A stretch of DNA of 15,807 nucleotides from Chrysochromulina tobinii (taxonomy: Eukaryota; Haptophyta; Prymnesiales; Chrysochromulinaceae): assembly GCA_001275005.1 (NCBI GenBank), contig JWZX01001340.1, forward strand, positions 1-15,807, in the 5' to 3' direction. Of this stretch, positions 12,901 through 15,807 are shown piece after piece. A program made the translations under genes and the position numbers. The notes beneath the pieces were generated by a model, which saw only the letters and a program-made list of their open reading frames with translations, was not told where the DNA came from and did not search any database. Position 1 is the first letter of the stretch. Each line of letters begins with the position of its first letter.

Positions 12901-15264
12901 CCGCCAGCCCGTCCGGCTCGGCACGCTTGCGATACGCTTCGACGAGATGAGATGCAATCAGTCTTCGCCGGAGCCGTTTGAGCTTCAGAGCGACGTACCT
13001 GCAAGCAATGAGGGACGGCAATCAGCATGCAATTAAGATGCAATCAGTCTTCGCCGGAGCCATTTGAGCTTTAGAGCGACGTACGAGCCGATTGCGACGT
13101 TGTACGCTCCGAAGATGAGCATCGCGATGCCCGCGAGCATGTGGGAGGTGAGGTGCGTGGAGGCGGGGCCCACCCTGAGCAGCATGCAAGTGACATGCAA
13201 TCAGCGGCAATCAAGAGGCACTCAGAAGTGCAATCAAGGGTCATCAGTGGCCCTCCATCGTGTGCACCGCAGGTCGAAGGCGAGCAGGCCGGTCATGCAA
13301 TGAGGGACGCAATCAGCATGCAATCAGCCTACCGCAGGTCGAAGGCGAGCAGGCCGGTCATGCAATAGAAGACGCCTCGTCCCGAGGCGACGCGCAGAAA
13401 GGCGAGCGACTGCTCGATCGGGCGTGCCATGTGATCTCGGAGCAATCTCGAGTTGATCTCGAGCTCGAGCGCACACATGATGAAGGCGCACACGCAGAGG
13501 TACACGTCGAGCACGAGCGGCAGGAGGTGGGGGGTCGATGCCCATCGCGCCCAGTCGGCCGTTTCGGGATCGCAATATGTGCCGAGCTCCGTGTAGCACT
13601 CGGGGACGCGCGTCCACAAGACCGACAGGATCTGTATCAGCCCGACGAAGGTGACGAGGAGCAGGAACCAGCCGACGAGAAAGCCGACCATGGATCGGTC
13701 CTCTGGGTTGGCGGCATACGCGCGGCGCACCTGCATGCAATGAGGGACACAATCAGCATGCAATCCGCAGGCAATCCGAAGGCAATCCGAATGCAATCCA
13801 TATGCAATCCGAATGCAATCAGTATGCAATCCGAATGCAATCCGTATGCAATCCGAAGGCAATCCGAAGGCAATCCGTATGCAATCCGAATGCAATCCGA
13901 ATGCAATCCATATGCAATCCGAATGCAATCAGCGCACTGTCTTCGCCTCATGGCGCACGAGGGCCAACGAGATACGAGACGGGGTGAGACTCAGCCGACC
14001 GTTGAGCTGGCGCATCGAGATTGCGAGCTCGACCCACGTCGCCGCCTCGAGGTAGGCCGCGGCCTCTAGCAGCGGCCCAACCTCGCCGATCTGCCGCGCG
14101 AGACGCGCCTGCTCGAGCGGAGTGCAATCAGCGCTCATCAGTCGCAATCAAGAGGCAATCAACCTCGCCGATCTGCCGCGCGAGACGCGCCTGCTCGAGC
14201 GGAGTGCAATCAGCGCTCATCAGTCGCAATCAAGAGGCAATCAACCTCGCCGATCTGCCGCGCGAGACGCGCCTGCTCGAGCGGAGTGAGCGCGAGCAGG
14301 CGTGCATGCAGGCTCTTCAGTGACGAAACCTCGGGGCATTCTCCCGCCGCCAGCGCCGCCAATGTCTTCCACAGCGTTCCGATCATCGTTGGCTCAAGCT
14401 CCGCGCGTCCTGCGCCGAGAGGAGCGGGCGCCGTGGTGAGCACGTGCATGCGTGCCCGGTCGGCGGGCGCGTCCCCGCGGCGAGGAGGCACCGGCCGCTT
14501 GGCGCGCCGTGGTGAGCACGTGCATGCTGGGGTTCAAAGGCCGGCGCCGCGGTGAGCACGTGCATGCTGGGGTTCAAAGGCCGGCGCGTACCGGCAGCGA
14601 GGAGGCACAGGCAGCTCGTCGCGCCGTCGAGCTCCAAGGTGACCGCGGCGTGCGCCGAGAGAGGGAGCGCACGGAACGCGATTAGCAGCGGCGCGAGCGC
14701 CTCGGGCTGCTCGAGCAGCGCCTCCGCCTCCCGCTTCGCCTCCGCCACGTCGTCACACAAAAGGATCGGTCGAAGCGTCGGCCACAGAGCGCCGGCTGTC
14801 TCTGTCGGCATCTGACAGAGCGCGAGCGCGGCGGCGGCGCGCGTAGCATCGAGCGAGCCGAGCAAGGTCGGGTGCAGCTGCGCGGGCGTCGCGTTGAAGG
14901 CGCTGTGCAGCGTCTCGAACTCGTCAGAGGACACCTCTGGAGCACTCGGCTGGCTCCTCTCGCGCCGGTCGTCGAGCACGCGCAGCAGCGAGGCGAGCGG
15001 CTCGCTGCGCTCGGCGGGAAGAGAGAGCGCGTATGTTAGCAATTCGCGCTGGTCATCGCGCGCGGCGTGCGTGACCAACTCCGAATACTGCACGGCGCGG
15101 TCCATGCCTTGGAGCTGATCGAATATGTCGAGCAGCGCAGAAAGCGGCAGCGGTGGGCCGTGGCGTTCGTCGTCGTCCTGGGCAAAGGAGTCTCGGCCGG
15201 CCGCACGAAGTGAGTCCTTGTCAGTTGATGAGACGTACTTGCTCGACTGCGTTCGCGACGGCAT
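9924..15264 (-). CDS. Thirteen-exon gene for a membrane protein with duplicated four-helix + EF-hand-like modules, 973 aa
   Basis: Exons in transcript order: 15264-14592, 14409-14246, 14081-13938, 13730-13333, 13174-13085, 12998-12899, 12701-12578, 12347-12253, 11989-11815, 11644-11496, 11131-10970, 10726-10618 and 10462-9924. All twelve phases match, and the coding length is 2922 nt. Residues 1-327 are all-helical and soluble-looking. Module 1: membrane helices at about 341-366, 396-415, 443-460 and 471-490, a basic stretch, then an EF-hand-like loop at 555-566 (DVARCGRLDEG) followed by LLFWYYG. Module 2: helices at about 611-629, 637-654, 680-695 and 700-714, then a good EF loop at 778-789 (DLDRDGCVSEDD) followed by LLYWLG. 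The paired signatures SGRGVFYCMTGLLAF and TARGVVYLVMALTLL resemble COPI-associated/TVP-type Golgi proteins, an assignment by eye. The C-terminus is disordered and acidic, ending DEDWEAV. A calcium-responsive endomembrane role is inference only. Confidence 0.75.
10463..10617 (-). repeat. Intron 12 of membrane-protein gene with a mutated donor-junction copy
   Basis: Phase-1 intron of 155 nt, donor GTACGT, acceptor CCTCATCAG. It is made of TGATGACCTC and TGATGGCCTC decamers. At about 10528-10553 it contains a copy of the exon 12 end plus donor (true site at about 10606-10631). In the copy, CTCGGTACGTCTGATG has become CTCGATACGTCTGATG, so the donor GT is now AT. Confidence 0.75.
10727..10969 (-). 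repeat. Intron 11 of membrane-protein gene with a duplicated 3' end lacking AG
   Basis: Phase-0 intron of 243 nt, donor GTAATC. The last 43 nt before the acceptor (10728-10770) recur with two mismatches at 10779-10821. The true copy ends TTTGCATGCAG; the internal copy continues TTTGCATGCATTC, with no AG. The remainder is TGATGGCC, TGATTGCC and TGAGTGCC words. Confidence 0.75.
11132..11495 (-). repeat. Intron 10 of membrane-protein gene: 59-nt array repeating the exon 10 end and donor
   Basis: Phase-0 intron of 364 nt. On the plus strand a 59-nt unit begins at 11231, 11290, 11349, 11408 and 11467, nearly perfect, the last running into exon 10. Each unit carries, in sense, CTGCTCGAG|GTGCGCTCGAG, the last nine bases of exon 10 plus donor. 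Five equivalent donors therefore exist, and every one also has AG directly before GT. The 3' part has TGATGGTCAC decamers and acceptor CGTCCAG. Confidence 0.85.
11645..11814 (-). other. Intron 9 of membrane-protein gene
   Basis: Phase-1 intron of 170 nt, donor GTGCGT, acceptor CTGCCGCAG. It starts with a 9-nt GTGATGGC-type triplicate, then unique sequence, then TGATGACCAT, TGATTGCCAC and TGATGGCCTC words before a more typical pyrimidine-containing acceptor. No exon copy was seen. Confidence 0.7.
11990..12252 (-). repeat. Intron 8 of membrane-protein gene: 15 x 14-nt array
   Basis: Phase-0 intron of 263 nt, donor GTGCGT, acceptor ACTCGGCAG. Fifteen contiguous 14-nt units, GTGACGAAGCTCNN on the plus strand, fill 11997-12206. 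The last two bases are AT in the four acceptor-proximal units and GT in the next four. They then alternate GA, GT, GT three times (ending in GA), a 42-nt higher-order period. The donor-proximal side has TGATTGCC words. Confidence 0.85.
12348..12577 (-). repeat. Intron 7 of membrane-protein gene with fragments of both flanking exons
   Basis: Phase-1 intron of 230 nt, donor GTGTGT, acceptor TGATTGCAG. The exon 7 end plus donor (12573-12589) recurs at 12504-12520 with GT retained. A second block at 12399-12447 fuses a copy of an internal piece of exon 7 (ATCGACGTGGCGC) with a copy of the start of exon 8 (GGACTACGGCC, true GGTACTACGGCC). Between lie CTGAGTGCAGG and CTGATTGCCT words. Confidence 0.75.
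12702..12898 (-). repeat. Intron 6 of membrane-protein gene with a copy of exon 7 and decayed acceptor
   Basis: Phase-0 intron of 197 nt, donor GTAGGC, acceptor GTTGCTCGCAG. It is made of TGATTGCATGC 11-mers. A 20-nt piece of exon 7 (plus 12670-12689) recurs exactly inside the intron at 12782-12801. It is preceded by TGATTGCGACCCTCATCGC, which looks like the standard 3' module but ends CATGCG instead of an AG acceptor. Confidence 0.75.
12999..13084 (-). repeat. Intron 5 of membrane-protein gene: starts with a copy of the next exon
   Basis: Phase-2 intron of 86 nt. Its first 49 nt (from GTACGTCGCTCT) match the first 49 nt of exon 6 at 47 positions. The intron and the start of exon 6 are thus an 86-nt tandem duplication. 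The donor GTACGT corresponds to the same bases that open exon 6 after CTTGCAG. The rest is TAATTGCATGC and TGATTGCCGTCCCTCATTGC. Confidence 0.85.
13175..13332 (-). repeat. Intron 4 of membrane-protein gene with an exact copy of the exon 4 end
   Basis: Phase-2 intron of 158 nt, donor GTAGGC, acceptor CTGCTCAG. A 36-nt stretch covering the last bases of exon 4 (plus 13331-13366) recurs exactly at 13266-13301, with a second GT donor (GTGCAC). The unit is 65 nt. The copy follows GATTGCGTCCCTCATTGCAT directly, so the standard 3' module is fused to exon sequence without AG. Confidence 0.8.
13731..13937 (-). repeat. Intron 3 of membrane-protein gene: 11-nt array
   Basis: Phase-0 intron of 207 nt, donor GTGCGC; the next exon also begins GTGCGC. 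About sixteen to seventeen 11-nt units of consensus GGATTGCATNC fill almost the whole intron, ending in the 3' module TGATTGTGTCCCTCATTGC and ATGCAG. The apparent reading frames here (repeats such as IRIAYGLHSDC) are translations of the array. Confidence 0.85.
14082..14245 (-). repeat. Intron 2 of membrane-protein gene: exactly two 82-nt tandem units
   Basis: Phase-0 intron of 164 nt, equal to 2 x 82. Each unit has 40 nt of TGATTGC-type sequence plus an exact 42-nt copy of the end of exon 2 (copies at 14246-14287 in the exon, 14164-14205 and 14082-14123). Donor GAG|GTTGAT and acceptor GAG|GTTGGG are equivalent positions of the duplication. Using the CTCGAGCAG inside the copies as acceptor would instead add one or two 9-residue microexons (ARLARQIGE), also in frame. 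Confidence 0.85.
14410..14591 (-). repeat. Intron 1 of membrane-protein gene: 40-nt duplication and GTGCTCACC motif
   Basis: Phase-1 intron of 182 nt, donor GTACGC, acceptor CTCGGCGCAG. The motif GTGCTCACCACGGCGC (plus-strand complements at 14428-14443, 14504-14519 and, with one change, 14544-14559) occurs three times, each after GCATGCAC. Two of these lie in a 40-nt tandem duplication with CTTTGAACCCCAG. A further block (GTGCCTCCTCGCCGCG then GGGACGCGCC) is a copy of the exon 1 end in which the donor GT has become GG. Confidence 0.75.
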
Positions 15265-15545
15265 TGAGCGGGCGATCGAGCGAGCGATGCGGTGCGTTGC
15301 GGGTGGGGCAGAGGGGGCAGGGTCAGGAGGAGAAGCTGAAAGTGTGAATGGTCGACAAAGTGTGACCCAAGTTCGGTTACATTTCCTAAGTCAAGTCCAG
15401 CCAAGTCAGGTCAAGTCAGGTCAAGTCAAGCTCCGTGTGCGGGACGCATGCGCATGTCATTCCAGAGACCTGGAATTATTGCGGAGTCCCGCGCTCCGGG
15501 GGCTCCGCACTTTAACTACCGCTGAGCGCGCGACATAGGATTTAC
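15265..15545. promoter_or_regulatory. Intergenic region between divergent frames, probable promoter/5' UTR
   Basis: This lies upstream of the minus-strand membrane-protein gene and of a possible plus-strand frame. On the plus strand, 15390-15432 holds a short tandem of about 10 nt (CAGGTCAAGT, CAAGTCAGGT), or GACTTGACCT in the sense of the minus gene. No clear TATA box or other promoter element was recognised. Confidence 0.35.
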
Positions 15546-15807
15546 ATGGCTCCTCGCGGGGCTTTCGCGGCCATACGCCGGCCGTACGTCAAGTGCGAGG
15601 CGGGGAGGGCGCGAGGCGGGGCGTGCGCTCGGACATTTTGGTCGAGCGGTGGGCTGGTGAGGGTGGTCAAGCGCTCTCCGGCTCGGAGCGTGCTCGCCCA
15701 TCCTCGGCGGCGTGCGCGAACGCCAAACGGGCTGTTTGGGCGGTCGCGGCCCAAGGTGGGCGCCGCAGGCGGAATGGCGCGGTCGCGCCGGCGCGTCGCG
15801 CCCACGC
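15546..15807 (+). CDS. Possible 5' part of a divergently transcribed gene, partial
   Basis: An ATG at 15546 opens a frame that runs without stop to the right edge (87 codons). It encodes a very basic, Ala/Arg/Gly-rich N-terminus (MAPRGAFAAIRRPYVK...). The composition would fit an organelle transit peptide or a ribosomal protein, but DNA this GC-rich rarely contains stops, and the opposite strand is open too. This is a weak candidate. Confidence 0.25.
   Translation, partial: MAPRGAFAAIRRPYVKCEAGRARGGACARTFWSSGGLVRVVKRSPARSVLAHPRRRARTPNGLFGRSRPKVGAAGGMARSRRRVAPT

Noticed and set aside
12720-13930. Plus-strand reading frames of the MQSACNQHAISMQS type and minus-strand frames such as IRIAFGLHSDC
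   Set aside because: They are translations of TGATTGC-type tandem arrays in the introns of the minus-strand gene, not proteins.
13731-13937. CRISPR-like array
   Set aside because: The repeats are contiguous 11-nt units with no unique spacers, sit inside a phase-consistent intron, and the genome is eukaryotic.
14383-14591. C-terminal extension of exon 1 of the membrane-protein gene to its in-frame stop at 14383
   Set aside because: The extension is low-complexity, contains two repeats of the intron motif, and ends the protein before the membrane domain. Splicing 14592 to 14409 keeps phase and continues a helical sequence.

Overview
The window looks like nuclear DNA of a GC-rich unicellular alga, most probably a haptophyte of the Emiliania/Chrysochromulina kind. 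It has intron-rich genes with GT-AG introns of about 80-360 nt, strong G/C bias at third codon positions, alanine-, glycine- and arginine-rich proteins, and introns built largely of 10-14 nt tandem repeats. No bacterial operon structure, RNA gene, transposase or viral gene was recognised. The species is inferred, not proven.

Layout. (1) 1-363: short direct repeats, no gene. (2) 364-1377 (+): an intronless reading frame of unknown function. (3) 1867-6911 (+): a ten-exon gene for a 1258-residue protein with a degenerate J-like segment (HPH), a canonical J-domain (HPD) and long glycine-rich, acidic and helical regions. (4) 6912-7020: a 20-nt minisatellite. (5) 7412-8054 (+): a two-exon gene for a small disordered protein. 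(6) 9604-8747 (-): a possible proline-rich protein with 75-nt in-frame repeats. (7) 15264-9924 (-): a thirteen-exon gene for a 973-residue membrane protein, with a helical N-terminus followed by two repeats of a four-helix membrane module (resembling the COPI-associated/TVP family) plus an EF-hand-like segment. (8) 15546 to the right edge (+): a possible divergently transcribed partial reading frame.

The gene models were assembled by hand. The joined exons of the J-protein gene sum to 3777 nt and those of the membrane-protein gene to 2922 nt. Both are divisible by three, and the codon phase matches at all 21 junctions. This is good internal support, but no transcript data were available.

The most striking content is in the introns. 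They carry a repeat vocabulary (TGATTGC, TGATGACC, TGAGTGCC) that always reads in the sense direction of the host gene. Many also contain tandem copies of their own exon-intron or intron-exon junctions: two donors and three acceptors in one intron, a 5 x 59-nt donor array, a 6 x 27-nt donor array, an intron that is exactly 2 x 82 nt of tandem duplication, and an intron whose first 49 nt repeat the first 49 nt of the next exon. Several internal junction copies have lost the essential GT or AG. Together this looks like a record of introns born or extended by local tandem duplication across AG|GT sites, followed by decay of the surplus splice sites.
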